A stretch of 64,000 nt of DNA from Triticum aestivum (taxonomy: Eukaryota > Streptophyta > Magnoliopsida > Poales > Poaceae). A program made the translations under genes and the position numbers. Below are positions 1 through 11,067 of this stretch, piece after piece; positions within the stretch are counted from its first letter, which is position 1; every line of letters begins with the position of its first letter. The stretch covers positions 403,274,790-403,338,789 of the forward strand of contig NC_057811.1 in assembly GCF_018294505.1 (NCBI RefSeq). Reading direction: 5' to 3'. Below the pieces are notes generated by a model that was given only the letters and a program-made list of their open reading frames with translations, made no database searches and had not been told where the DNA came from.

Positions 1-724
1 CGTGGAACAGCTGGAGTGATCTCTTCCCAATTGATGTCTTGTTGCGGGGCCAGCAAGACACATAAATCCATCGGAGATTCGTCGAGGCGATGTCGAGGCT
101 AATGAACCCGCGGATCAGCTAAGGACGAAGGTACTTGAGCGCAGTACAACTGCGGAGCAGGTGATCCATAGCCTTCTTCGAGATGCCAACATCGAAGAGG
201 TCGAGCTGCTTAAGTTGAGGGAGAAGAAGGGCGGGTGTGGCATTAATCTGTGGAAGATAGCAGGAGCTGAAGCTGGCGCGGTGCAGTGTTGGCGTGAGGC
301 AGAGCGCAGACTGCGGCAGAGAGCGACATCATCCAGCTTCAAAGCTGAGCTCCTCGAGCTGATCTAGGGTGGGGGATAAGAACCACTCGTCGAACTTGGC
401 TTGGACCTTGTAGTTGGTACTGAACATGCGGATGTCAAGGCGTCTGGCTGGCCCAGGGTGAGATGAAAGGATCTTGGAGACTGCGGCCATGCGTTTGCAA
501 CCTCTATCGCAAAGGCAGCTATCGACGGTGAGGTTGAGGGGGACGCGGTGCCAGAGGGGGCGCCACCGCTGGGAAAGCAGGGTGGTCCGCACGGCATATT
601 TGGTGGGGAGGAGGCCGATGATGATGAGCAGCATGTCGTCGGGGAGGCTGCTGATGAAGTCCAGGCTCGCAGGATGCGGTTTTGGCTCGAGCTGCCTCCG
701 CTTGTTGGCTGCCTCGCCGTCCAT
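1..724 (-). pseudogene. F-box/LRR protein gene fragment, 3' part outside the window
   Basis: The reading frame starts at an ATG at 724 (a second ATG lies upstream at 754). Within the first 65 residues it encodes a clear F-box: FISSLPDDMLLIIIGLLPTK followed by AVRTTLLSQRW. Plant F-box/FBD/LRR proteins use this domain to dock on the SKP1-cullin ubiquitin ligase, with the following leucine-rich repeats choosing the substrate. Leucine-rich sequence continues in the same frame (LLPQLKQLDLFDV near 200-165). Two in-frame stops interrupt it: TGA at 331-329 and TAG at 121-119. Recognisable sequence continues after both stops, so this looks like a decayed copy rather than a short protein. An intron across the stops is a less likely alternative. 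The gene runs off the left edge. The family call is firm; the pseudogene call is an inference. Confidence 0.75.
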
Positions 725-1152
725 CTCAGCCGGCAGCGAAGCCGGTGTATGCATGTGCTGGTGTGTATTCTGTGCTGGGTGTGCACGAGTGCGTCCTTCT
801 GTGCACGCCGCTGCGCAGTGGTGAAGTGTGCGCGAGTGCGTCCTTCATGTGGAAGAAGTGAGCACTCAATTTACTAGCATGTGGGGTGCTACCCCGACTG
901 GTTTCAACTTTGTTTACTTCACGCGTGTCATATGGGCCTCTAGTTTTATTTTCACCCACTGCCACATGGGCCAGCACACGAAGATAGAGAACACGAGCTG
1001 ACAAGGTAGCATCTGGACTGGTTGACCGGTCTACTAAACAATATACAGAGCTATACACTGACTCACAGTGACCGTATAATCCCTCGGTATAGAGAGTTCG
1101 AGTGAGAGGGGAGGCCCGTGAGAGATAGTAGAGAGAGAGAGAGAGAAAGAGC
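725..1152. other. Intergenic DNA with a short direct repeat and GA tract
   Basis: No gene is visible. A 24-bp sequence at 781-804 (core GAGTGCGTCCTTC) recurs nearly unchanged at 828-851, 47 bp apart. A GA-rich tract lies at about 1117-1150. This could include the upstream region of the F-box fragment, but I see no convincing TATA box. Confidence 0.4.
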
Positions 1153-1403
1153 TACTCCCTCCATTCGATAATGTAGTGCCTACATTTTTTTTTAAGTCAA
1201 ACTTTTGAAACTTTGACCAAGTTTATAAACAAATTACTTATATCTACAATACCAAAGATAAATGATAGAATGAAGTAAGTACATGTAGTGATGAATCTAA
1301 TGATCGTTCCAGATGTAAATGTTTTTCTCCACATATACCTAGTCAAACTTTTCAGAGGTTTGACTTTTCAAAACATCCATATTCTTATGGACGTGAGAGA
1401 GTA
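1153..1403. mobile_element. Stowaway-type MITE (Tc1/Mariner-derived)
   Basis: The left end reads TACTCCCTCCATTC and the right end is an eroded inverted copy (GGACGTGAGAGAGTA). TA dinucleotides at 1153-1154 and 1402-1403 serve as the target duplication. The inside is AT-rich and holds the pair AGTCAAACTTTTG / GTCAAACTTTTCAG typical of grass Stowaway elements. There is no coding capacity, and mobilisation would need a Mariner transposase supplied elsewhere. The right terminus has several substitutions, so it is an old copy. Confidence 0.75.
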
Positions 1404-1404
1404 C

Positions 1405-1960
1405 CTAACTAGAGAGAGAGAGAGAGTGAAATAAAAAGACTGGAAAAAGTGTGTGTGCGTGTGTGAAAGAGACATGGACAACACACGATGAAAGTACAGA
1501 AAAAGCGTGTGTGTCTTATGCAAACATATCACACATGCATTTTCGACAGCGGAAGTGAGGTGAGGAGATAGTGTGTGGTTGTTTTCGACCGAGAGAGAAA
1601 GACCCCTAGCACGTGGCCAAGAGAGAGAGGTCGAGAGAGACGTATGGAGAAAATGCAAACATCAGGAGGAGAGAGTGTATGTTTGTGATAGAGACATCCC
1701 CTCGAGATCGTGATGGGACTATATGGGTGGGAGATCGAGTGACAAGGTGTGTGCGCGATAGAAGACACCCCGAGAGATATCGAGATAGACGTATGGATGC
1801 ATGGAAGGAGACAATACGTGTGTTCCTGATGGCGAGTGAGCGATAGTCATACTTAGGGGGAGTGTGCGCGCCTATGATGGAGTGAGGGATTATGGTACTT
1901 AGGGGGGTTCCTATCACATAGAGAGAGAACAAGGGCAGAGAGTGTTAGATGGGTCTATGT
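1405..1960. repeat. Purine-rich low-complexity region (GA and GT runs)
   Basis: Repeated GAGAGAGA runs (about 1411-1430, 1620-1640 and 1919-1927) are mixed with GTGTGTG runs (1451-1465, 1507-1513). Open frames on both strands follow from the biased composition and show no domain. I see no gene here. Confidence 0.6.
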
Positions 1961-1964
1961 AGCA

Positions 1965-1969
1965 CCAGC
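1965..1969. repeat. Possible left target-site duplication (CCAGC) of the chromovirus
   Basis: CCAGC here matches the five bases right after the other LTR (15151-15155). However, 48 bp (1970-2017) separate it from the LTR edge, so it is either a chance match or the mark of an insertion that carried extra sequence. Confidence 0.35.
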
Positions 1970-1990
1970 GAGATATGTGTATGTGTGAAC

Positions 1991-2017
1991 CAGGCAGTCA
2001 GGCTCTGATACCAAAGC
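1991..2017 (-). other. Primer-binding-site-like sequence outside the 3' LTR
   Basis: These 27 bases are identical to 11041-11067, which is the true primer-binding region next to the 5' LTR. Read on the minus strand they contain TGGTATCAGAGCC, the complement of the tRNA-iMet 3' end, then element-specific bases. A normal 3' LTR is followed directly by target DNA, so this copy is out of place. It suggests recombination with another copy or an aberrant cDNA end. Confidence 0.6.
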
Positions 2018-5000
2018 TGTCGGGACCCCGATTCTAAGTCACACCGATCTAGCCTGTAACACCTCGTATCACTTTGCGGCCTCACGCACGGTACTCCCAC
2101 GGGTGTCGCCTTACCATGGCCCGGGACCGTTTGCGCCTTTTGGCTCACGTATATGACAATGTTGCTAGCATCCATATGACAGAGAACCCGGGCCGACATG
2201 GCTAGTCGTGAACCCAAAGCGGCACTAACATATGGGGACAGGCATACATGAATCAACATCGAACGTGTCGGTCAGCAGCGTGTGAATCCGGGCTGTAGCA
2301 CTGGGCTAACAGGACTCCGGGAACCCGGGCTGTAGCAGGCTAGGAAGGACTCCAGATGTCACCACGTGACATTTCCCCGAAGGGACAGACACAGGAACGA
2401 TGTGAAACACATGCCGGCCAGTCAGGTGTCCAGAGCAGTAGTGCTGGGCTAACAGGACTCCGGTGAACCGGGCTGTAGCGGACTACTATGGCTCAAGGAG
2501 GCACTAGACTACATCTCCCCATAACAGAGGCTGCCAAGGATAAACAACTAGTTTGTCGGATCCCACACATAGCAATACACGTTACACGTACGCATAACAT
2601 GCAAGTATGTGCTGTACAACATGGCATCACAACATAACGCGAACTCATATAGATAAAAGGCCCAGAAGAGCCACATAGCATTAAGTACAAACAGGGGTCA
2701 CATGACCCATCATTCAGAGCATACAAGCAATGGAAGCATTACATGTCTGAGTACAGACAACTACAAAAGAAAAGGGCGAGAAGCCTGACTATCTACAAGC
2801 CCCTCCCAAGGGTACAAGATCGTAGCTGAGGTACAAGCTACTCGTCGAAGTCCAAGCGGAACTACTAATAAGACTGAAGTCTCCGCTGCAAAAACATAAA
2901 TAAAGCAACATGAGTACAAAGGTACTCAGCAAGACTTACATCAGATCCTATCATACATGCATTTGTATCAAGAAGGTAGTGTGGGGTTTAGTTGCAGCAA
3001 GCCAGCTTTGACTCAGTGGCTATCCTGTTCTACGACTACGAGAAACTACTTTGAGGTAAGAAGGCGCACACGAGTCCACTAATCACCACCTCAATACACC
3101 ACTATGGATTCATTCCCGTCTCACTACGAGAAGCCATCCATAGCACTCACACTTATCTTGAGCATTTTAGAGTATCCACTTCAAGTTGTCTATGTACCAC
3201 GTAAGCATCCAAGAAGTCCATAACCGAGGACACGGCTATTCGAATAGATCATGATAACCCTGCAGGGGTGTACTGCGTCACACACGCTCTCGCCACTTAC
3301 CGCCATGTACACGTCATGTACCCGGCAACCTTCAAGCGGAAGCCTGGCGAGGGTGTCGGCCACGACCTGACTAACCACACAAGACTCTAGTCCAGGTTTA
3401 TCGCCTATTCGGGTTCCATCCGCAAGGAGATCCGGCCGGGGTGTCGCTCACGGCCCCAAATGATGTGTACAGGGTTCCCGAGCCCACCATCCGGGTGCCA
3501 CTCGGTACACCGGGCCACGTGTGCCTAGTCTGTCCCAAGCCCACCCTGCCGGGTGCCACTCGGTAGAAAAATAGCACTACCTACAAACACCAGAAACTAT
3601 TTGCAACTCCTGGACAGAGAACAAGGCAGTTAATAAGTCGAGAGGGGCACTTAAGCATTCCAATGTGTGGTAGTAGCTAGTCATTGGACAACATACACAG
3701 AACTCAGTGCTTAAGGACGGTTCCAGTGAGACAACCCACCATGTACTCCTACATGGCCTCTCACCGCTACCTTTACCAAATCGTGTTCACGCACTTAACT
3801 CTCAGCACCAGAACATATCGTAACACTCCAATTCATTCCCAATGAACCAGACCTGACACAACTCTAAGCAATAGCAGGCAAGGCATGGTAGGAACACAAC
3901 ATGGCTCAATCAACTCCTACACATGCTAGTGGGTTTCAACTATTTACTGTGGCAATGACAGGTCATGCAGAGGAATGGGTTCAACTACCGCAGCATAAAG
4001 TAGCAGTTGAATCGTTGTTGTCCTAATGCAGTAAAAGAGAGCAGGAGCGAGAGAGTAGGATTGTATCGGAATGAACAAGGGGGTTTGCTTGCCTGGTAGA
4101 TCAACAGGGTGGCACTGCTCCTCAGACAGGTACTCTGGAACACTCTCCGGAGCAGGACCTATCGAGAAGGAACGGTGTCGACAATTAAAACACAATCATA
4201 TGCAACAATATGATGCATGAATATGGCATGAATATGTGATGTATTTTGAGCCAATGCATTTAGCATTCAACTTGGAAGAGATCCATTTGAACCAAAGGTT
4301 CAAATGCAACTCTAATTTAAGTCCTTATATATGCCATTTATATGTTTTCACTTATACAGTAGGTATAAGTTGGTTTGTCATGCATGAAACTAGTACAGAT
4401 GGATAGATTGCATTTTTCTGATAATTTTTCATATATAAATTATTTAAATCTGAGCTACGGTTGAATTTCTATGAATTTTAGAAGTTTTGAACATTTCTGG
4501 AATTTCCTGATTTAATTTAAATCCAGAAAAAGGGTTTATTGCGTCAGCACTGCGTCATCATGACGTCAGCGGGTTAGCGGCGCTGACCAAGTCAAACCTG
4601 ACGTGTGGGGTCCACACGTCAGTGACACAGTGTTAAACGAGGGGTTTCTAGTTAATCTAATTACAGTGTTAGGGTGGCTGGGGCCCACTGGTCAGTGTCA
4701 GGGGGTTAGATTAGTGGTGTGATTAGCACTAAGCTAATCACCTGACAGGCCGGACCCACGTGGCAGGGCTCAGGCGACAGGGCTCGTCGCCGGCGACCAC
4801 TGGCCACGGCGGAAGTCCCCACTAGAAGCCACGGGAGCGGCGCCTGGGGCACCAGGAGGTTGCCCGCGCTCCCGCGCATCCTGGGGAGCCCGCGAGAGGC
4901 TGCGGGGCGGCGGAGCTCGCCGGAGCGGAGCTCACGGCGGCGGCCGGAGGCTCGGGCTCGAGCGGCTGCGGGGCTACGGAGCACGAGGAAGCGAGCGGAG

Positions 5001-6119
5001 AGGCTACTACAGCCTCCCTGGCGTCACCAGGAACACGGTGACGCGTGCGGTTGCGGGCTGCAGTGGCTTGAGCGACGGCGGCGACATGGACGGCGGCGAG
5101 GAGCTACGGCCGTGTGAGGAAACGGCGGCTACGACGCGGGAACGATGGGGAGAAGAGGGGGGAAACGGGGGAGGTGCTCACGGCGATCACGCGGAAGCAG
5201 CACAGCGGGCTCGGGGGAGACCTGGTGACGGCGAATCGACGGCGGTCAGACGGCGGAGCCCGAGGAGGAAGACGATGGCGATGGCGGCGCTCCAGGGCCT
5301 CCCGAGGCGTGTGGCTCGACGGAGAGGTAGCCGCGACGTGGCGGAGCTTCTGGGCGTGCCGGAGAGGCGAGGGGGTGGGCGGTGGCTACGGCAACGGTGG
5401 CCGGTGGCGACGGCAGCGCTCGGCCGTGAAGAGAGAGCGAGGGGGAAGAGAGAATGGGCACGGGAGAGAGCGAGAGAGGTGCGGGGCGGCGCGTGGCGTC
5501 GTTCGGGCGATCCAGGCGACGAGGGGAGAAGCAGGAGGTGGCGCGCATGCGCGCGGGCGGCGAGCGCGTGCCCCTGTCCTCCTGGCGCGAGGAAGGGGAC
5601 GACTGGCACTGGCCAGTCAGCTGGGCCGGCACAGAGCCAGGCCAGCAAGTGGCCCAGTAAGTCCAGGTAAGGTTTTCCCCTTTTTTGTTTATTTTCTATT
5701 TTTCTGACATTTGTTTGGTTTAATAAAAATGATAAACCATTTTATTTTCTTATGCCAATTTTTGTAGGGGCTAGTGGTATTATTCCAGAACTCCTCAGCA
5801 AATGGCATAATTTTTGGACAATATTTTATATATATAACAATATATATCCAAAGCAAATAATTACTGCATTAATTCCAAATGCCCAAAATAAATATTTATG
5901 AGCTCCTAAAAATATTGGTTTGATTTTTATCTCTGTCCAATATTTTCAGAGAGCAACATGAACATTTTCTTGGACCCTTTTGGAGCAATTTTTATCTGGG
6001 TCATTTCCAGAAATGATTCTGAGGGTTTCACAGATCCCCACTTCAAATTTAAATGGAATTTAAACATGATGCACACATGACTAGCTAGTCTAGGTCATAC
6101 CAGAGCTAGGGATGTGACA
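2018..6119 (-). repeat. 3' LTR of the chromovirus (about 4.1 kb)
   Basis: It begins TGTCGGGACC and ends GATGTGACA on the plus strand, giving the TG..CA termini of an LTR, and matches 11068-15150 over its whole length. It holds a GC-rich block (about 4790-5660) whose open frames on both strands have no recognisable domain, and AT-rich DNA towards 6119. The last codons of pol lie inside its first bases. Confidence 0.92.
4561..4622. promoter_or_regulatory. Palindromic TGACGTCA and ACGT-core inverted repeat in the LTR
   Basis: TGACGTCA at 4561-4568 is followed by a perfect 11-bp inverted repeat, CTGACGTGTGG / CCACACGTCAG with a 3-base loop, at 4598-4622. Both contain ACGT cores of the kind bound by plant bZIP factors. 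The same arrangement is kept in the other LTR (13602-13663). A transcriptional role is inferred from the motifs only. Confidence 0.45.
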
Positions 6120-7404
6120 ACTCGCCCCCACTTGAAAGAATCTCGTCCCGAGATTCAGGGGTCGATGGAAAGAAGGTGGGGTACTCCAGTCGAAGACGAT
6201 CTTCTCGCTCCCAAGTAGCTTCTCTCTCGGAATGATGAGACCACTGAACCTTGAGAAACTTGATGTTCTGACGTCGGGTGACACGCTCTGCTTGATCAAG
6301 AATGCGAATAGGGTACTCTCGATATGTGAGGTTATCTTGGAGATCAAGCGTTTCGTGGTCCACTCCGCGGATGGGATCCGAGAAGCAACGCCTGAGTTGA
6401 GAGACGTGGAAGACATCATGGACTCGAGAAAGATGTGGGGGTAGTTCCAACTGGTAGGCAACCTCTCCTCGTTTAGCGAGAATGCGAAAAGGACCAATGT
6501 AACGAGGAGCCAACTTGCCCTTGATACCGAAACGATGGGTACCCTTTAGAGGAGTAACCCGAAGGTAAGCCTTGTCGCCAACTTCATAAGCCACTTCCTT
6601 ATGACGACGGTCATACTGGCTCTTTTGACGAGACTGGGCTGTTTTCAAATTCTCACGAATGATGCGAACTTGCTCTTCTGCTTCCTGGATCATGTCCGGT
6701 CCAAAGAATTGTCTTTCACCGGTTTCTGACCAGTTCAAAGGTGTTCGACATCTTCGTCCATACAGAATCTCGAAAGGAGCTTTCTTAAGACTGGATTGAT
6801 AGCTATTGTTATAAGCAAACTCGGCGAAAGGTAGGCATTTCTCCCAATCCATACCGAATGAGATAACGCAAGCTCTAAGCATGTCTTCGAGAATTTGGTT
6901 GACCCTTTCCACCTGACCACTTGATTGAGGGTGGAAAGCGGTACTGAAGGAAAGATGGGTGCCCATGGCAGTTTGGAAACTCTCCCAGAAATGAGAAGTG
7001 AAGAGACTACCACGGTCTGAATTGATCTCTAGTGGAACACCATGAAGTGACACTATTCGAGAAATATATAAGTCAGCGAGCTGACTAGCAGTGATACTCT
7101 CTCGAACAGGTAGGAAGTGAGCCACTTTGGAAAGACGATCAATGACTACGAAGATAGCGTTATTCCCTTTCTTGGTCCTGGGAAAGCCGGTGATGAAGTC
7201 CATACCAACTTTATCCCATTTCCACTCAGGAATGGCTAAAGGTTGAAGGGTGCCAGCAGGTCTTTGATGCTCTGCCTTAACGCGACGACAAACGTCACAG
7301 TTAGCAATGAACTGAGCGATTTCTCTCTTCATCCTAGTCCACCAGAACCTCTGGCGTAGGTCCTGATACATCTTAGTACTACCGGGATGAATCGTGAGAG
7401 GGAT
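6106..7404 (-). pseudogene. Integrase and chromodomain-like part of chromovirus pol
   Basis: A 421-residue open frame starting at 7371 covers most of integrase. The zinc-finger cysteines (CDVCRR) are near the start, and the catalytic core shows the first Asp in KVGMDFITGF, the second in INSDRGSLF and the Glu in SSGQVERVNQ. After the core comes RVHDVFHVSQLRR, then an aromatic-rich tail resembling the Tekay chromodomain (to TWEREDRLRLEYP), expected to steer integration. This frame is offset from the upstream gag-pol frame by a small indel between about 7371 and 7405, which cuts through the start of integrase, so the copy is unlikely to make a full polyprotein. The stop codon at 6108-6106 lies inside the 3' LTR. 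Confidence 0.88.
6120..6134 (-). other. Polypurine tract of the chromovirus
   Basis: Read on the minus strand, AAGTGGGGGCGAGT lies directly against the 3' LTR start (TGTCACATCC). This is the expected place and composition for the plus-strand DNA primer. Confidence 0.8.
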
Positions 7405-10400
7405 TCATGTGCCTCCTTAAGGATCAATTGTCGCAGATGTTGATTCTTGGGAACCACCAAGCGATTCTCAAAGAAAACAGCACCTCGATCATCCATAGAG
7501 AAACATCCACCAACTCCCTTCTTAATGTTTCTCCTGATGCGGGTAACACCCCTATCAAACTTCTGGTCAGAAATGATCTGATCCTCAAGGGTAGGTTTCG
7601 CCACCAAGGTAGAAAGGAATCCTTGAGGAGCAATGTGAAGGTTAAGCTTACAGAATTCCTCATGGAGAAGTGGTTGGCCCTGCTGCAACATAAGATTGTT
7701 GCAATAGGACTTACGACTTAGCGCATCAGCCATGACATTGCCCTTGCCTGGGGTGTAGGTAATCCCTAAGTCGTAATCTGAGATCAACTCCAACCAACGT
7801 CTTTGCCTAAGGTTCAAATCTGGTTGGGTGAAGATATACTTGAGACTCTGGTGATCGGTGTAAATCTCGCAACGTTTACCAAGAAGGTAATGTCGCCATG
7901 TCTTAAGAGCATAGACTACGGCTGCAAGCTCTAGATCATGTGTAGGATAATTCTCCTCATGTGGATGCAACTGTCGAGATGCATAGGCAATCACATGACG
8001 ATCCTGCATAAGAATGCAGCCTAGTCCCTGTCGTGAGGCGTCGCAGTAGATAACAAAGTCTTTAGTGAAATCCGGTGGCACAAGTATGGGGGCAGAAGTC
8101 AGGCGTCTTTTCAGTTCCTGAAAACTGTATTCACACTGTGGGGACCACTCAAACTTTTTATCCTTCTTGAGAAGTTCCGTGAGGGGTTTGGCTACTTTGG
8201 AGAAGTTTTCAACGAAGCGGCGACAATAACTGGCTAGACCAAGGAAACTCCTAACTTGTTTAACTGTTTCAGGTGGAGTCCAATCAAGAACGGCCTGAAC
8301 TCTCTCAGGATTGACAGCAATGCCCTTACCAGAGATCACGTGGCCTAGGTAGGTCACTTCTGGCAACCAAAATTCGCACTTGGAGAACTTGGCATAAAGG
8401 CGGTGCTCTCTGAGTTTTTCTAACACAAGTCTAAGATGTTCGGCATGCTCTTCCTCGTTCTTCGAGTAGATAAGGATATCATCGAGGTAAACCACGACGA
8501 ACTTGTCTAAGTACTCCATGAAGATCGAGTTCATCAAGCGGGAGAAGGTAGCTGGAGCATTGGTTAGACCAAAGGACATGACGGTGTACTCGTACTGGCC
8601 ATAACGAGTGACAAAAGCCGTCTTAGGAATGTCCCCGTTTCTAATCTTGATTTGGTGGTAGCCTAACCTCAAATCCATCTTGGAAAAGACTGAGGATCCA
8701 GCGAGCTGATCATACAGGTCGTTGATCCTGGGGAGCGGATACTTGTTCTTTATCGTGACCAAATTAACGGGACGATAATCTACAACCATCCGGTCCGTAC
8801 CATCCTTCTTCTTGACGAAGAGGACGGGGCAAGCCCAGGGAGAAGAACTAGGACGGATGAAACCCTTTTGCAAGGACTCATCAAGTTGTTTCTTAAGCTC
8901 AGCTAGTTCTAAAGGTGCCATCTTGTAAGGTCTCCTAGAGATTGGGGCGGTTCCTGGGATAAGATCTATGACAAACTCTACATCCCTGTCAGGTGGAATA
9001 CCTGGCAGTTCTTCTGGAAAGACATCCGGAAAGTCACGGACTACCGGGATATCTTCAAGGTCTGGAAGAGGACTGGCATTAAGAGAATAGAGTTGACGCT
9101 TTGCAACTCTGGTGGAGACAGTGACTAACTTGCCAGATGGGTGTGTGAGTTGAACAGACCTGGTGTAACAATCAATCTTGGCATGATGAGCTGTCATCCA
9201 GTCCATACCCAAGATGATGTTAATATCTGTAGACTTGAGGGCTATAAGTGAGGCAAGGAATACAAGTCTGTCAACAAGGATTTCATTACCATGGCTTATT
9301 CTGGTAGTTTGCCATCTAGACCCTGGAGTTTGGATTTCAAGTGGAGTTGGCATATCACAAAATGACATGTCGTGCAAACGAGCATAGCCTTCAGAGATGA
9401 AGGAGTGAGATGCTCCAGTATCGAATAGAACCGAAGCTGGATGGCAATTGACAAGGAGTGTACCAAGAACGACATCCGGATCATCATGAGCGTCTTTAGC
9501 TGAGACGTGATGCACACGTCCACGCTCAGTGGGAGCTGACTTGACACTGATCATCTTGCGTGATGGCTTACCACTGCCAACAGACTTCTCAGGCAGGGGT
9601 GGGGCATAGTTAGTTTGAGAGCAGTCACGTGCATAGTGTCCTGGCTTCCCGCATGTGAAGCAAGTCCCTGAAGTTGGATGTGGACCCGCATTGACAAGCG
9701 GTCTACCAATAGGCCTGGGTGGAGCATACTGCTGAACTGGGTGAGGCGCCACATAAGATGGCCTCGGTGCATATCCAGGTGGAAGAGCGGAGTTCGGAAC
9801 CCAAATCCGGCGCTTATGAGAACTAGAACCAGAGGAAGAAACCAAATCACGGGTGTGCTTACGAGACTCCTCGTAGGTGAGCTGAGCTGTCTCCGCATTA
9901 ATGGCCTTGTTCACAAGAGCCTGGAATGTACTGCAATGGTGCAAGTGGAGATCACGACGCAACTTGGGGTTGAGACCCTTCCGGAACCTAGCCTGCTTCT
10001 TAGCGTCCGTGGACACTTCTTCTGTAGCATAGCGGGCGAGGTTCTCAAACTCTCTACTGTAAGCATCAACAGCCATCTTACCCTGGGTGAAACTACAGAA
10101 CTCTTCTCTCTTGCGGTCAATGAGAGCCTGAGGAATGTGATGCTCGCGAAAAGCCTCAGTGAAATCTCTCCAGGTCGGTATCTGGCCAGCTGGAAGCATA
10201 GCCTCATAGTTCTGCCACCAAAGACTAGCAGGACCTTCCAGGTGATATGCAGCATAAGTGACCTTGTCACCTTCAGCTACGTTCGCAGAACGCAGCTTGT
10301 GTGTGATACTACGGAGCCAGTCATCTGCATCGAGTGGCTCAATGGAATGATGGAAGGTAGGTGGTTTCAGACCAATGAAATCATAGATGGTCGCTGACTC

Positions 10401-10580
10401 TTTGCACTGGGGTGCGGTGTTCTCCTCGATACGTGCTAACAAGCAGTTAGACTCATGCTTGTTCCTCTCCATCTCTAACATAAACTCTGCCAACGAAGGC
10501 TGGTCGGGAGGATCCTCCTCATCCCTACCACCTCCGTGGTTCAGGCAACGAGCAACAGAACTTCGGTTAACTGACGACAT
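7405..10580 (-). pseudogene. gag-protease-RT-RNase H part of chromovirus polyprotein
   Basis: One open frame runs from an ATG at 10580 (in-frame ATG also at 10616) into the integrase frameshift, without stops. Order from the N-terminus: capsid-like gag, a CCHC zinc knuckle [14 protein letters not shown] near residue 318 for RNA packaging, an aspartic protease with [10 protein letters not shown] near residue 397, reverse transcriptase with YLDD near residue 709, and RNase H starting at [12 protein letters not shown] near residue 857. [18 protein letters not shown] and the ADALSRK end of RNase H match the Tekay/Del clade. The enzymes would copy element RNA into DNA inside virus-like particles. 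All catalytic motifs are kept; the only clear defect is the frameshift that separates integrase. Confidence 0.9.
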
Positions 10581-11050
10581 CCTGAGAAGCGGAACCAAGG
10601 ACGAGGTCAACAACAACTATAGGATGCAACATGTAGCATAAGAAAATTTAGTATCTCTCAAACTCCTAGGACAATCCGGCAGCATAACGGCAGTAAAATG
10701 CTCAAAATGAGACATTCTGCAAAGGACGGGGTAGCACCATACTCAACATCATCACTCAAGGTTCTGAGATATTACTAAACAGGCTACCCTGGAGGTACTC
10801 AAACTGGGATATGACTCTGATCAACCAAACCTAAGAGACTACGGAGTAGTAACACGTGATCCTGATAGACAGAAGAGAAAGCCTAGTTCCTTAACCCCGT
10901 AGGAAAGATAGGATGACTCAAATCAGAAGACATGAGGAAAAAGGAGTAAAAGAGCCTTACGTTCCCTTCCACAATCAATTCCCTTATATAACTAAAGAAT
11001 TTCTAGACTCAACTTCGACCAGGTTGGCTTGGAAATCCTACAGGCAGTCA
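10581..11050 (-). other. 5' leader of the chromovirus
   Basis: Untranslated stretch between the primer site and the gag start. It is mostly AT-rich with no conserved ORF. It would be expected to carry the RNA packaging signal, but nothing specific can be pointed to. Confidence 0.5.
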
Positions 11051-11063
11051 GGCTCTGATACCA
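11051..11063 (-). other. Primer-binding site, tRNA-iMet type
   Basis: On the minus strand, TGGTATCAGAGCC complements the 3' end of plant initiator methionine tRNA. It lies four bases inside the 5' LTR edge (11068). This is the usual primer for many plant LTR retrotransposons. Confidence 0.85.
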
Positions 11064-11067
11064 AAGC

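Noticed and set aside
1405..1930. GAGA-type regulatory region or small genes in the purine-rich tract
   Set aside because: The open frames reflect composition only, and GA/GT runs of this kind are common simple repeats.
9678..10397. 239-codon plus-strand open frame opposite gag of the chromovirus
   Set aside because: It is a shadow of the minus-strand gag coding sequence, with no domain and no sign of a start or splice site.
11051..11063. tRNA gene (matches the tRNA-iMet 3' end); likewise the tRNA-Asp-like sites at 19962, 50052 and 55684
   Set aside because: Only the 3' end complement is present, next to LTRs. No cloverleaf can be drawn from the flanks, so they are primer-binding sites.
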